Counted from the stretch's first letter, positions 1-7,752 are shown. The stretch is DNA of 34,166 bases from Anaerolineales bacterium (GCA_021462845.1 JAJTXU010000023.1:1-34166); one strand, 5' to 3'. The notes: generated by a model not told the origin, from the sequence alone. Translations and numbers: made by a program.

Positions 1-1251
1 GCGATGGTCAATGTGTTTGAGGATGCGGATGATGTTGGTGATGTGACCGCTGAACGTGCTGAGCGATTGCTCGATGGATTGCTCGTCGCCGATGTCGGCA
101 AAGACGCTGTGAAAAAATGGGATCTCCGAGCCGCTCTGCGCAGGGATGTGCAATCCGCTTTGCGCCATGAGGGCGAGCAAGCCGACCGTTTTGAGCGAGA
201 CCGTTTTGCCGCCCGTGTTCGGACCCGTGATGATGATCGCGCGTGTGCCATCTTTCGGGTTGATGTCAATCGGCACGACGGTTTGGGAATCTAAAAGAGG
301 GTGCCTAGCCTGCATTAAACGAAAGACGAAAGAGGAAAGATGACTATCAGCGTTCTTTCGTCTTTCATCTTTCATTTTGTGAAGAACTGGCTCAGATGCT
401 TTGAGTTCCTCCGCATACTTCGCCTTCGCAAAGATGAGATCGAGCATGGCGAGATTTTCAACGCCGTATTTGAACTCCTCCGCATGTTCGCCGACTTGGG
501 CGGAAACCTCGGCGAGGATTCTTCGTTCTTCGTCGCGGGCTTTCAATTCGAGTTCGCGCAGTTCGTTGTTGAGTTCCACAACGGGAAGAGGCTCCACGAA
601 CAACGTCGCGCCGCTGGAGGATTGATCGTGAACGACGGCTTTGATGCTCCCTTTGAACTCGGCACGCAATGGGATAACGTAACGCCCATCGCGTTGGGTG
701 ATGATCGGCTCCTGCAACTTGTTCGCAGACTCGGTGAGATACTTTTGCAGGCGCGACATCAACCGTCCGTGCGCGATCTTGATCTCGCGGCGCAGGTCGG
801 CGAGTTTGGGCGAGGCAGAGTCCAACACTTCGCCGCGGTCGGAGAGGATGCGGGTGATCGCGTCCACGATTCCGTGAGAGTCGGGCAACCCAACTGCAAT
901 TTGGGAGAGACGCGGGTACTCATCTGTTTTTCTTTCAAGCGATTTCTTCAACTCGCGGCACGAAATGAGCGTGGATTTTATGTCCAGCAATTGCTCAGGG
1001 TCGAGAACGCCGCCGCGCGCGGCGAGGTCAACGGCTTGGCGAATGTCGTGCGCGCCGCCGATGCCAATATCGCTGGTGGCAAACAATAATCGCGCTTCAC
1101 TAGTTTCGGCAATCCGCGCAAGCGCGAGATCATAAGAGTCAGTTGGCTCCAACGCCAGCGCAAGTTCCATCGAAGCGGAAAAATCGCAAAAGGCTTTGAG
1201 CCGTTCGCGGACCTTGTTGTATTCAAGGACTTGCAGGGTTTTAGAATCCAT
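1..1251 (-). CDS. mutS2: Endonuclease MutS2, 5' part (truncated by window edge)
   Basis: Translating the minus strand from the ATG at 1251 gives 417 open codons running off the window. The N-terminal part has the MutS-type lever/clamp region (residues about 1-310), then the ATPase domain. The Walker A GPNTGGKT is at residues 343-350, followed by the MutS-family stretch DIGDEQSIEQSLSTFSGH. The absence of a MutS1 mismatch-recognition domain and the early ATPase position identify MutS2. The C-terminal Smr nuclease domain expected in this family (about 780 residues in all) lies outside the window. MutS2 proteins act on branched or recombination intermediates, and in some bacteria on collided ribosomes. 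A repeat-derived stretch (bases 321-375) is read in frame just before the QARHPLL motif. A TATAAT box lies 9 bases upstream of the ATG and no Shine-Dalgarno is visible. Confidence 0.93.
   Translation of the reverse strand, partial: MDSKTLQVLEYNKVRERLKAFCDFSASMELALALEPTDSYDLALARIAETSEARLLFATSDIGIGGAHDIRQAVDLAARGGVLDPEQLLDIKSTLISCRELKKSLERKTDEYPRLSQIAVGLPDSHGIVDAITRILSDRGEVLDSASPKLADLRREIKIAHGRLMSRLQKYLTESANKLQEPIITQRDGRYVIPLRAEFKGSIKAVVHDQSSSGATLFVEPLPVVELNNELRELELKARDEERRILAEVSAQVGEHAEEFKYGVENLAMLDLIFAKAKYAEELKASEPVLHKMKDERRKNADSHLSSFVFRLMQARHPLLDSQTVVPIDINPKDGTRAIIITGPNTGGKTVSLKTVGLLALMAQSGLHIPAQSGSEIPFFHSVFADIGDEQSIEQSLSTFSGHITNIIRILKHIDHR
321..375. repeat. GAAAG-rich inverted repeat read in frame inside mutS2
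   Basis: Two GAAAG-rich arms face each other: GAAAGACGAAAGAGGAAAG at 321-339 and its approximate reverse complement ending at 375. Translated within mutS2 it gives a Lys/Arg-rich stretch (about residues 293-315) with no counterpart I know of in the family. Similar GAAAGTGGAAAG sequence occurs at 26818-26906 and inside the DEAD-box helicase gene near 6610-6690, so this appears to be a dispersed repeat. Confidence 0.6.
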
Positions 1252-1260
1252 TGCGGGAGA

Positions 1261-1266
1261 ATTATA
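1261..1266 (-). promoter_or_regulatory. Putative -10 box of mutS2
   Basis: TATAAT on the minus strand ends 9 bases before the mutS2 ATG. I see no good -35 hexamer, so this is tentative. If it is used, transcription would start only a few bases before the start codon. Confidence 0.35.
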
Positions 1267-1304
1267 ACAATGGAGCAAATAAAAAGGCTTCCCGTTTTTA
1301 TTGC

Positions 1305-1376
1305 CTGACGGCGTAGTAGCGACTTCAGTCGCTTTTTAGCCGTAACAAGACGACTAAAGTCGTCACTACGTGTCAG
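1305..1376. repeat. Palindromic dispersed repeat (CTGAC...GTCAG)
   Basis: The left arm, beginning CTGACGGCGTAGTAGCGACT, pairs imperfectly with the right arm ending CACTACGTGTCAG. The arms are about 26 bases with a loop of about 20. It lies between mutS2 and the MITE-like element, carries no ORF, and looks like a REP-type element. Confidence 0.65.
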
Positions 1377-1409
1377 CCATTCAGGGTTATTCTGAATAGG
1401 CGGGGTTTA

Positions 1410-1517
1410 GGAACTGTCCAAAAATAACTTGAACAGTTAATGCGTTCAACGGCGAAAATTAGCCTACTTTCAGAGCATTTTTATGCCAAAGTGCTCAACT
1501 TATTTTTGGACAAAGCC
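1410..1517. mobile_element. MITE-like element, ~108 bp, with terminal inverted repeats
   Basis: The left end reads GG-AAC-TGTCCAAAAATAA and the right end, on the other strand, GG-CTT-TGTCCAAAAATAA; both continue into (C/G)TTGA. The outer GG/CC pair is flanked by TTA on both sides (1407-1409 and 1518-1520), compatible with a 3-bp target duplication. There is no room for a transposase, so it would need one supplied in trans. The parent IS family is not identified. Confidence 0.6.
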
Positions 1518-1565
1518 TTAGGCGTGGAAACTCTTGACCATGAATTGACATGGCTGACCTATGTA

Positions 1566-3107
1566 TTAAACCGATCCGTGTGAATTCATGAAGCCTGCGG
1601 CTGAGGTCTTTAGCAGTATCCATTCCAGAAACGCGCAGGCGACGAGAAAAATAAACATGGATTGCAGACCAATCAGCGGCGCTTGATAGCGGCGATAGAA
1701 GGATGTGAGGACATAGGGCGCAAGATAGATCAGGTAGAGCAGGACGGAAAGCGTAAAGGCTGGGTTTGTGCGAATTTTTCCGATGAGCAACCCGATGATG
1801 ATACAAAGCGATGGGATGATGGACAGGAAGAGGGTCTTCAATACGATCTTCCAACTTTGTTTGTGCGCCTCAAGAGCCGCTGTTTGGCGCGACCAATCCT
1901 GAATCACCGCAGATGAATCGTTGAGTTCCAGCGGAGCGATCCGCGCTTCGAACTCGCGTTGAGACAGGGTGGTGGAAATCCAGTACGGCACGTTTGTTTC
2001 GTCGATGTAGATGAGCCCAGCCTGTTGCAGGGTGAGAATGTCTTCCATGGTCAGCGCGTTGGGTGTGATATGCGGAATATCTTCCACGTAATGCGAATAG
2101 ACGAACGCGCTGAAAGCGCGCCTGCCGATGTTGGCGAGCAGTTGCGACGGGTGAGCGCGAATCCATGCTGTGGATAAGCCGTGATATGACTCGGTAAAGC
2201 GGGCTTCCCCTTCCGCCAAGTAGCGTTGCTGATTTTCGTTTTTGTTGATGAGGTGATATTTGGCGAACGTTTCGTTGGAGGTCAGCCCATCGGTATCGAG
2301 AGCGTTTGCCTGATAGAAGTCGTACCAAAAATTGGATTTGATGGGGATGAGCGCGCCGAATACTTGGTAATTTCGCGCCGTCCATAAGGATGTGGATGCG
2401 GCGAGCAGGACGACGAGTATGGCTGGTTCCCATCGGTGGGAGCGCGACCCGCCTTCTGAACGGGACAGGAGGGCGAACCCCTCGGCAACGGCAAAAGCCA
2501 GCGTGAGTACGGGATTGGTCAGCGGTAATAGGGTTGCCAGCAAATATAAATGCGAGCGAGCCTCTTTGAACGATTCGGTCGTCTGCCTGAATAGGGCAAA
2601 TAAAGCCCAACACACAAAAAATAGATTCACCCAGTCGTCGTGCAGGGAACGGAAGAAGATATCGCGGTTGAAAAAAATCAACGCGGTGAAGATCAACGAC
2701 AGAAGGGGTTTGAAGCGTCCGTATCCTGCCGCCCGGGTAACGGAGAGTAAAAAATACAGTGACACGGCGAGCGCGGCATATTTGACCGCGAACACCGCCC
2801 ACATCGAAGCCAGGGATTTGATGCCGAATATTTTGAACACGCCCGCGAGGAAGAACACAAACAGCGGCGGCATCCACGCGGTGGGTCCGCTCTGCGGCGT
2901 GAAGGCGTTGGCGAATCCGCGCCCGAGGGCGAGCGATTCGGCGATGTTGCCATATTCCCAGCCGAATTTGATGTTGAGGAATTCAGGTTCGGGAAGATTG
3001 TAGTACGCGGCGGCGGTGATGAACAACAGGAAGACGGCTATTGCCGCCGCGCGATCGGTAATGAATTTATTCAAGCGTTGTGACAATGAAATCGTCAAAG
3101 GTGACAT
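1566..3107 (-). CDS. Polytopic membrane protein, GT-C-like glycosyltransferase candidate
   Basis: The protein has 513 residues if started at the ATG at 3107. That start overlaps the end of the upstream kinase gene by 41 bases; the frame stays open to 3200, but the earlier start lies deeper in the kinase gene and adds a polar, unconserved-looking tail. An N-terminal hydrophobic segment is followed by a loop with EYGNIAESLALGRGFAN and GPTAWMPPLFVFFLAGVF. That arrangement is typical of GT-C/PMT-like family 39 proteins, in which a first-loop acidic residue is catalytic. Several further hydrophobic helices follow, then a polar central domain (about 270-420) and C-terminal helices. GT-C enzymes transfer sugars from polyprenyl-phosphate donors outside the membrane. 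The function is an inference from these motifs and the acceptor is unknown. Confidence 0.6.
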   Translation of the reverse strand: MSPLTISLSQRLNKFITDRAAAIAVFLLFITAAAYYNLPEPEFLNIKFGWEYGNIAESLALGRGFANAFTPQSGPTAWMPPLFVFFLAGVFKIFGIKSLASMWAVFAVKYAALAVSLYFLLSVTRAAGYGRFKPLLSLIFTALIFFNRDIFFRSLHDDWVNLFFVCWALFALFRQTTESFKEARSHLYLLATLLPLTNPVLTLAFAVAEGFALLSRSEGGSRSHRWEPAILVVLLAASTSLWTARNYQVFGALIPIKSNFWYDFYQANALDTDGLTSNETFAKYHLINKNENQQRYLAEGEARFTESYHGLSTAWIRAHPSQLLANIGRRAFSAFVYSHYVEDIPHITPNALTMEDILTLQQAGLIYIDETNVPYWISTTLSQREFEARIAPLELNDSSAVIQDWSRQTAALEAHKQSWKIVLKTLFLSIIPSLCIIIGLLIGKIRTNPAFTLSVLLYLIYLAPYVLTSFYRRYQAPLIGLQSMFIFLVACAFLEWILLKTSAAGFMNSHGSV

Positions 3108-4743
3108 CTGCTGTGGGGGTATTTTCGCCGCTCCACGCGTAGAGACCGACGATACCGCTGGCGAACGTGCCGTCTGTGACCGATGCGATCTGCTGACCAT
3201 CCACGTACAAGGTTAGCCTGCCGTTGCCGCAATCTGCGCCGACGCGGTAAGTAGATTTGTTTTCCACGATCAAATCAGAATGATCCCATTGATCGTCGTT
3301 GGTTAAGAATAGGTCGGTTTCGCCTTCTTTTGTCAGGGCGATTGCGTAATTTCCGCCGGGCGTCATAACGAGGTAGTAATACGAATCGCTTGTTGCTTGC
3401 AGGTGGCACATGATTCCGAACGCGGTGGATGCTTCGCCGTCGTTGTTGGTGGCGGTAACTTCGACGTGGATATTCTGATACGCCTCGTCGCTTGCCGTGG
3501 TCCACACGAACCAACTCGTCTGTTGGAAGACCTTCATCCGTAATGCTTCGCCGTCGTATTCAACGGAGTAATCTGCATTGGTGATCGTTCCCCATTGATC
3601 GCTATTAGAGAAATCATCTTGTACAAGGACTTTGCTGTTGATGATTGGCGCAGCGGTTTGTGTAGGAAGCGGGGTAAGCGTTGGGATTGGCGTCGATGTG
3701 GCGGGAGTCAGGAAGGCTGGAGTTTGCCAATTGAGGAAGAGAATGCCAATGCCCGCGACACCGAATACAAGACAGACAACAACAAGACAACCAACGATCC
3801 AGCCTGTGAGTCCTCTTGAAGAGGAGGGAGCGGTTGACGGAGCAGGAGCAGGCGTCCCCCCTGCGCGAGAGGCGGGCGCGGATTTCGGCTCGGGCGCCTG
3901 TTGGATTGTTTCTCCTTCGGCGAGCGCGCGCTTCCACGCGGAGAGAAATTCGGCGGCGGTGGAGTAGCGGTCGCTTGGGTCTTTGGCGAGCGCTTTGAGG
4001 ATTACTTGTTCGATGGACTCGGGAATATCTTTTTTGCGAACAGAGGGCGGCGGCAACGGATCGCTGATATGTTTGAGGATGACGGCAAGCGGCGTGTCGG
4101 CGACGAATGGCACACTGCCTGTGACCATTTCATAGAGGATGATGCCAAGCGAATAAATGTCGGAACGCTGGTTGATACTTTCCGCTTTTGCCTGTTCGGG
4201 GCTGATGTAGGCGGGCGTGCCGAGGATCGCGTCGGTTTGAGTGAGGCGAGGGGAGGCGCTTTCGAGCAGTTTGGCGATGCCAAAATCGGTGAGGAATAAA
4301 TTTCCGTCGTTGTCAATGAGGGCGTTGGCGGGTTTGAGGTCTCGATGCACAATGCCGTGACCGTGCGCGTAATTCAAGGCTTCAGCAAGTTGGGTGAAGA
4401 GACGGTCAATCTCATTCAACGAAAGCGGACCCGTTTCCATTTTTGTTTTGAGAGTCCCCGCTTCGAGGTAGCGCATCACGAAATAGGTGACGCCGTCGCT
4501 CTCGCCGAAGTCGAACACCGGCAAAATGTGCGGATGTTCGAGCCGGGCGATGATGCGCGCCTCTTGTTGGAAGCGCGCCGCGAATTCCGCGCTCTCCGCC
4601 AGTTGGCGCGGCAGGACTTTGATCGCCACGTTCCGATCCATGGACGCTTGGTACGCCTTGTAGACGGTTGCCATGCCTCCTTTACCGACTTGACTGACTA
4701 TTTGGTAGGAGCCAAGCATTTGCCCGGGTTGAAGTGTGTCCAT
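3067..4743 (-). CDS. Membrane-anchored Ser/Thr protein kinase with extracellular beta-sandwich domain
   Basis: The protein has 558 residues from the ATG at 4743, which has AGGA six bases upstream. The frame stays open to 4914, but the extra N-terminus reads through a palindromic repeat and is rejected. Kinase motifs in order: glycine loop VGKGGMATVYKAY near 19-31, catalytic Lys in VAIKVL (42), HRDLKPAN (133-140), DFG (153-155), GTPAYISPEQ. This is a complete PknB/Hanks-type kinase. An Ala/Pro linker (about 285-310), one transmembrane helix (about 313-338) and a Thr/Pro-rich external linker lead to a roughly 190-residue domain beginning VQDDFSNSDQW, of the concanavalin/DUF1080-like type. The external domain may sense a ligand. 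The membrane protein gene follows with overlap, so the two are probably co-transcribed. Confidence 0.9.
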   Translation of the reverse strand: MDTLQPGQMLGSYQIVSQVGKGGMATVYKAYQASMDRNVAIKVLPRQLAESAEFAARFQQEARIIARLEHPHILPVFDFGESDGVTYFVMRYLEAGTLKTKMETGPLSLNEIDRLFTQLAEALNYAHGHGIVHRDLKPANALIDNDGNLFLTDFGIAKLLESASPRLTQTDAILGTPAYISPEQAKAESINQRSDIYSLGIILYEMVTGSVPFVADTPLAVILKHISDPLPPPSVRKKDIPESIEQVILKALAKDPSDRYSTAAEFLSAWKRALAEGETIQQAPEPKSAPASRAGGTPAPAPSTAPSSSRGLTGWIVGCLVVVCLVFGVAGIGILFLNWQTPAFLTPATSTPIPTLTPLPTQTAAPIINSKVLVQDDFSNSDQWGTITNADYSVEYDGEALRMKVFQQTSWFVWTTASDEAYQNIHVEVTATNNDGEASTAFGIMCHLQATSDSYYYLVMTPGGNYAIALTKEGETDLFLTNDDQWDHSDLIVENKSTYRVGADCGNGRLTLYVDGQQIASVTDGTFASGIVGLYAWSGENTPTADVTFDDFIVTTLE

Positions 4744-4812
4744 ATTCATTCCTGTTTGCTCCATTCTACACGGTTTGAGATGATTTTCGGTTGCGATTTC
4801 GATGCGTTGCTC

Positions 4813-4843
4813 GTTCGTCCAGCAGTTTAACTGCTGGACGAAC
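4813..4843. repeat. Near-perfect 31-bp palindrome upstream of the kinase gene
   Basis: The arm GTTCGTCCAGCAGTT is followed by one base and its exact reverse complement. There is no T-run on either side. It lies about 70 bases before the kinase start, so it could be a dispersed REP-like palindrome or an operator. Confidence 0.6.
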
Positions 4844-4880
4844 ATAATAGACTGTATCCGTAACAAGTCGAGAAACTTTT

Positions 4881-4952
4881 GGGACGCTGAAAACGCTGAT
4901 TGCCGCTGATTCAAAAAGAAAACCTGCGTTTTTCAGCGTGAATCAGCGTCCC
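4881..4952. repeat. Inverted repeat with GGGACGCTGA / TCAGCGTCCC ends
   Basis: GGGACGCTGA at 4881 pairs with AATCAGCGTCCC ending at 4952. The interior repeats CGCTGA several times. It lies in the divergent intergenic region between the kinase and helicase genes and looks like a dispersed palindromic repeat. Confidence 0.5.
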
Positions 4953-5023
4953 TTTCATTTTGGACAAAGTCAAATATGGATATGCCGGTTAAGAACAGTT
5001 TTGTGCAAACCCATCAGGTGTTT

Positions 5024-5052
5024 TTCATTACCCTTCAAAACCGTGTTATACT
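5024..5052 (+). promoter_or_regulatory. Putative promoter of the DEAD-box helicase gene
   Basis: The -10 hexamer TATACT (5047-5052) lies 17 bases after a weak -35 (TTCATT, 5024-5029). It would start an mRNA with a leader of about 225 bases. The spacing relative to the downstream terminator hairpin resembles the cold-shock gene at 6998-7104. Confidence 0.5.
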
Positions 5053-5101
5053 CCCGCCGCTGTAATACTCTGGGAATTGTTTTGATACACTCCGAACGAA
5101 C

Positions 5102-5129
5102 GCCCGATGAACGTGTGTCGGGCTTTTTT
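5102..5129 (+). terminator. Intrinsic terminator/attenuator in the helicase leader
   Basis: The stem GCCCGA/TCGGGC with a 10-base loop is followed by TTTTTT. It lies after the predicted promoter and about 155 bases before the start codon, so it is placed to attenuate helicase transcription rather than to end an upstream gene: the upstream gene runs the other way. Confidence 0.65.
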
Positions 5130-5283
5130 GTTGGGCAAGCCGACCTGAAAAGGCAGGCTTGATTTGCAAGAAGGAAGTGAAACGGAGTCGTCAAAACCTA
5201 GTCGCATTGTTGGTTGGTCTTGTAGTCTGATAGCCCTGACCGACCGCTTGTCGACTATCCGACTATCTGACTAAAGGAAAACG

Positions 5284-6993
5284 ATGACAACCGAATTTAC
5301 TTCTTTAAACCTGCGTGACGAGATCATGCAGGCGATCACCGAACTCGGCTATTCGACACCGACGCCGATCCAAGCCGCGATGATTCCGATCATGCTCACG
5401 GGGGCAGATGTGATCGGGCAGGCGCAGACGGGCACAGGCAAGACCGCCGCGTTTGCGCTCCCCATTCTCCATAATTTTCAAAGACAAAAAAATCCGCAGG
5501 CGTTGGTGCTTGCACCCACGCGCGAGCTCGCGTTGCAAGTTGCCAATTCGATGACCGAATACGGCAAACATCTTCACATCCGCGTGTTGGCTGTGTATGG
5601 CGGTCAGCCGTATGGTCCGCAGATCAACAACCTCAAACGCGGCGTGGATATTGTCGTCGGCACGCCAGGTCGTTTGAATGACCTGCTTGAACGCAAAGTT
5701 CTAGTGTTGAATGACATCAAAACGGTCGTGCTGGATGAAGCCGACGAAATGCTTAACATGGGATTCGTGGAAGAGGTGGAAAAGATCCTGGCGACGACTC
5801 CAGCGGAGAGGCAGACCGCGTTGTTCAGCGCCACCATGCCTGCGCGGATCCGCAAATTGGCAGACCGCTTCATGCGCGACCCTCAAACTGTCGCAGTGAA
5901 ACGAAGCGCACTCACCGCCTCAGCCATCGAACAGCGTTATTATCTCGTCCACGAATCGGACAAGACCAACGCGCTCACGCGTCTCTTCGAGATCGAGCCG
6001 ATCAAAAGCGCGCTGATCTTCGCCCGCACCCGCGCAGAGACCGCGTCGCTTGCCAACGAACTTGTCGTGCGAGGAATCCCAGCCGAAGCAATTCACGGCG
6101 ATCTCGACCAAAACGCCCGCGAACGCGTGCTTGGGCGTTTCCGCGCGAATCAATTGAAAGTATTGGTAGCCACAGATGTCGCCGCGCGCGGACTCGACAT
6201 TGACGATATTTCGCACGTGTTCAATTTCCATTTACCTGATGATGCCGAAGTCTATATTCACCGCATCGGTCGCACGGGACGCGCGGGCAAAACAGGCGTC
6301 GCTATCACGTTACTTTCACCGCGCGAGAGACGTCGCATGCGCGAAGTGGAAGCGTTGACGAAGCAACCCGTCACCAAGATGGAACTTCCCACCGTTGGCG
6401 ATATTCATCGTCACCGCGAAAATCAAGTCATCGAGACGATGAAGATCTGGCTCGGGCGCGGACGATTCAAGCGCGAACTCGAAATGGTGAATGAGTTGAT
6501 TGCGGCAGGGCATGATCCGTTGAATGTTGCCGCGGCGGCGATCAAGATCGCGCGGGCGGATGAGAAGCAGAGACCGATTGCGGAAATTTCTGAGGTGAGG
6601 ACGGATCACAAAAGGGAAGGGGAAAGTAGAAAGTGGAACCCTTCGGCTCCGCTCAGGGCAGGCGAGGAAAGAGGAGGACGAAGCGAAAAGTTTGGGCGGC
6701 GCGAAGAGTCGGGGAGGGGAGGCAGGCAACGGCTTCGTGGCGATTCGTCGCACGAGGAGGGAATGGTCCGCTTGAAGTTGAACAAAGGCAAGTCGAGCGG
6801 AATCCGCCCGAATGACATCGTCGGCACGATCGCTTTCCATGCGAATATCCCGGGCTACACGATTGGGAAGATCCGCATCGAGGATAAGTTCACGTTTGTG
6901 GATGTGCCCGAGGATCTGGTGGAGCAGGTGCTAAAACATAATGGAAATTACCGACTCGGAAAAGAAAAATTGACATTGACGAAGGCTACATGA
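5284..6993 (+). CDS. deaD: DEAD-box ATP-dependent RNA helicase, CsdA/DeaD type
   Basis: The protein has 569 residues; the ATG follows AAAGGA at 6-base spacing. All helicase motifs are present: Q-motif region TPIQAAMIP, AQTGTGKT, PTRELALQ, TPGRL, DEAD, SAT, then in domain 2 HGDLDQNARERVLGRFR, ATDVAARGLDID and HRIGRTGRAG. The C-terminus (about 493-569), with GIRPNDIVGTIA and IRIEDKFTFVDVPE, matches the DbpA/CsdA RNA-binding domain. Such helicases remodel RNA and assist ribosome assembly, often in the cold. A charged linker (about 440-490) is encoded by purine-rich and palindromic repeat sequence. A cold-shock protein gene follows under its own promoter. Confidence 0.96.
   Translation: MTTEFTSLNLRDEIMQAITELGYSTPTPIQAAMIPIMLTGADVIGQAQTGTGKTAAFALPILHNFQRQKNPQALVLAPTRELALQVANSMTEYGKHLHIRVLAVYGGQPYGPQINNLKRGVDIVVGTPGRLNDLLERKVLVLNDIKTVVLDEADEMLNMGFVEEVEKILATTPAERQTALFSATMPARIRKLADRFMRDPQTVAVKRSALTASAIEQRYYLVHESDKTNALTRLFEIEPIKSALIFARTRAETASLANELVVRGIPAEAIHGDLDQNARERVLGRFRANQLKVLVATDVAARGLDIDDISHVFNFHLPDDAEVYIHRIGRTGRAGKTGVAITLLSPRERRRMREVEALTKQPVTKMELPTVGDIHRHRENQVIETMKIWLGRGRFKRELEMVNELIAAGHDPLNVAAAAIKIARADEKQRPIAEISEVRTDHKREGESRKWNPSAPLRAGEERGGRSEKFGRREESGRGGRQRLRGDSSHEEGMVRLKLNKGKSSGIRPNDIVGTIAFHANIPGYTIGKIRIEDKFTFVDVPEDLVEQVLKHNGNYRLGKEKLTLTKAT
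6608..6715. repeat. Dispersed repeat block read in frame inside deaD
   Basis: Purine-rich GGAAAGTAGAAAGTGG is followed by CCCTTCGGCTCCGCTCAGGG, a palindromic repeat core also seen in related form at 22284-22372, then more GGAAAGAGGAGG-type sequence. In the antisense frame it reads ACPERSRR, a peptide string I associate with this kind of repeat in draft genomes. It encodes the Arg/Glu/Gly-rich helicase linker. Confidence 0.6.
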
Positions 6994-6997
6994 TTCA

Positions 6998-7026
6998 TTG
7001 ACACATCGCTTACCTCATGTTATCTT
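6998..7026 (+). promoter_or_regulatory. Strong promoter of the cold-shock gene
   Basis: TTGACA (6998-7003), a 17-base spacer, then TATCTT (7021-7026). Transcription would start near 7033, leaving a leader of about 140 bases that contains a terminator hairpin. Confidence 0.8.
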
Positions 7027-7069
7027 AAGCGGCGTAGGATACCAGTAGTTTGCTTTGGAAGTACCAGGT

Positions 7070-7104
7070 GGCTCACGGATCGTCCGTGAGCCGCTTTGTT
7101 TTTT
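7070..7104 (+). terminator. Intrinsic terminator/attenuator in the cold-shock gene leader
   Basis: The ten-base-pair stem GGCTCACGGA/TCCGTGAGCC with a 3-base loop is followed by GCTTTGTTTTTT. It lies between the promoter and the start codon at 7173, so most transcripts should end here unless the hairpin is opened. Confidence 0.75.
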
Positions 7105-7172
7105 CGCCGTTGCGGCGATTCCGATGCAATACGTGGTTACCTCCAAATTTTTTATTGCCACAGGAGGCAAAC

Positions 7173-7385
7173 ATGTCGGATCGTATCAACGGTACAGTCA
7201 AATGGTTCAATGGGACCAAGGGGTACGGCTTCATCGAGCGCGAAAGCGGACCCGATGTTTTCGTACACTTCTCCGCCATTCAAGGCGATGGGTTCAAGAA
7301 CCTGCAAGAGGGCCAAAAGGTCGAGTTCACTGTCGAACAGGGACCGAAGGGACCCCAAGCCGCGAACGTTGTCGTTTTAGGCTAA
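7173..7385 (+). CDS. csp: Cold-shock protein (CspA family)
   Basis: The protein has 70 residues starting [20 protein letters not shown]; the ATG follows CAGGAGG at good spacing. It contains RNP1 (KGYGFIE) and RNP2 (VFVHFSAI) and spans a single cold-shock OB fold of normal length. The open frame extends upstream to 7050, but only through the leader hairpin, so the short start is chosen. These proteins bind single-stranded RNA and melt hairpins, including terminators. A strong terminator follows the stop by about 25 bases, so the gene is monocistronic. Confidence 0.97.
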   Translation: MSDRINGTVKWFNGTKGYGFIERESGPDVFVHFSAIQGDGFKNLQEGQKVEFTVEQGPKGPQAANVVVLG

Positions 7386-7409
7386 TTGACTGAATCAGTC
7401 TGACAAAAA

Positions 7410-7440
7410 ATCCCCGCGATGAAGATCGCGGGGATTTTTG
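7410..7440 (+). terminator. Rho-independent terminator after csp
   Basis: ATCCCCGCGAT and ATCGCGGGGAT form an 11-bp stem with a GAAG loop. It is flanked by an A-run and a T-run, so it may work in both directions. Confidence 0.9.
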
Positions 7441-7581
7441 ATTCGCGCCCGAATGTCACTCTGAGCGACAGCGAAGAGTCTCCTCGTGCCGTAGCCGAAA
7501 TTTTTGGGGTTTATCTTAAATCTGCCAAAGAGTCGATGCCTCCGAATTGATCTATGGTTTTCTCATGATCGCTTGACAAAA

Positions 7582-7687
7582 CCAAACCCTTGGAACGCGA
7601 ATGCCACGAATGGGCGAATTTTACCAATTCTCAAAGGTTTTTTCGCGTCATTCGCTCATTGGCGTAATTCGCGTTGAAAAAGTTTGG
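7582..7687. repeat. Inverted repeat between csp and arsR
   Basis: The ends CCAAAC/GTTTGG enclose a second pair, GGAACGCGAATG.. and ..TAATTCGCGTTG, with internal CGAATGGGCGAA / TTCGCTCATTGG. It looks like a degenerate palindromic element. The rest of 7441-7724 holds a fragment like the 22284-22372 repeat (TGTCACTCTGAGCG at 7454) and no gene. Confidence 0.5.
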
Positions 7688-7724
7688 ACTTTGAGAAAGC
7701 CATACGAATTGATCCTGATCACTC

Positions 7725-7752
7725 TTGACAAATAGACAAACTTCTATATAAT
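7725..7752 (+). promoter_or_regulatory. arsR promoter with ArsR operator-like site 1
   Basis: TTGACA (7725-7730) and TATAAT (7747-7752) are 16 bases apart. The 18-bp sequence ATAGACAAACTTCTATAT (7732-7749) fills the spacer and enters the -10. Its ends ATAGA/TCTAT are symmetric, as in ArsR/SmtB operators, so binding would block polymerase. The expected transcription start coincides with the GTG start at 7759. Confidence 0.8.

Noticed and set aside
340..1089. Long plus-strand open frame of 249 codons
   Set aside because: It is antisense to mutS2, whose translated minus strand shows clear family motifs; composition is that of a shadow frame.
1870..2877. 335-codon minus-strand frame inside the membrane protein gene
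   Set aside because: Arg/His/Pro-rich out-of-frame translation of a gene with clear membrane segments in the other frame.
4744..4914. Longer kinase N-terminus from 4914
   Set aside because: The extra residues read through a 31-bp palindrome and a dispersed repeat; the start at 4743 has a Shine-Dalgarno and begins right before the kinase domain.
5176..5283. tRNA or small structured RNA before deaD (GTAGTCTGATAG and GACTATCCGACTATCTGACTA blocks)
   Set aside because: The blocks are low-complexity repeats of GACTAT type; no cloverleaf or known RNA motif could be drawn.
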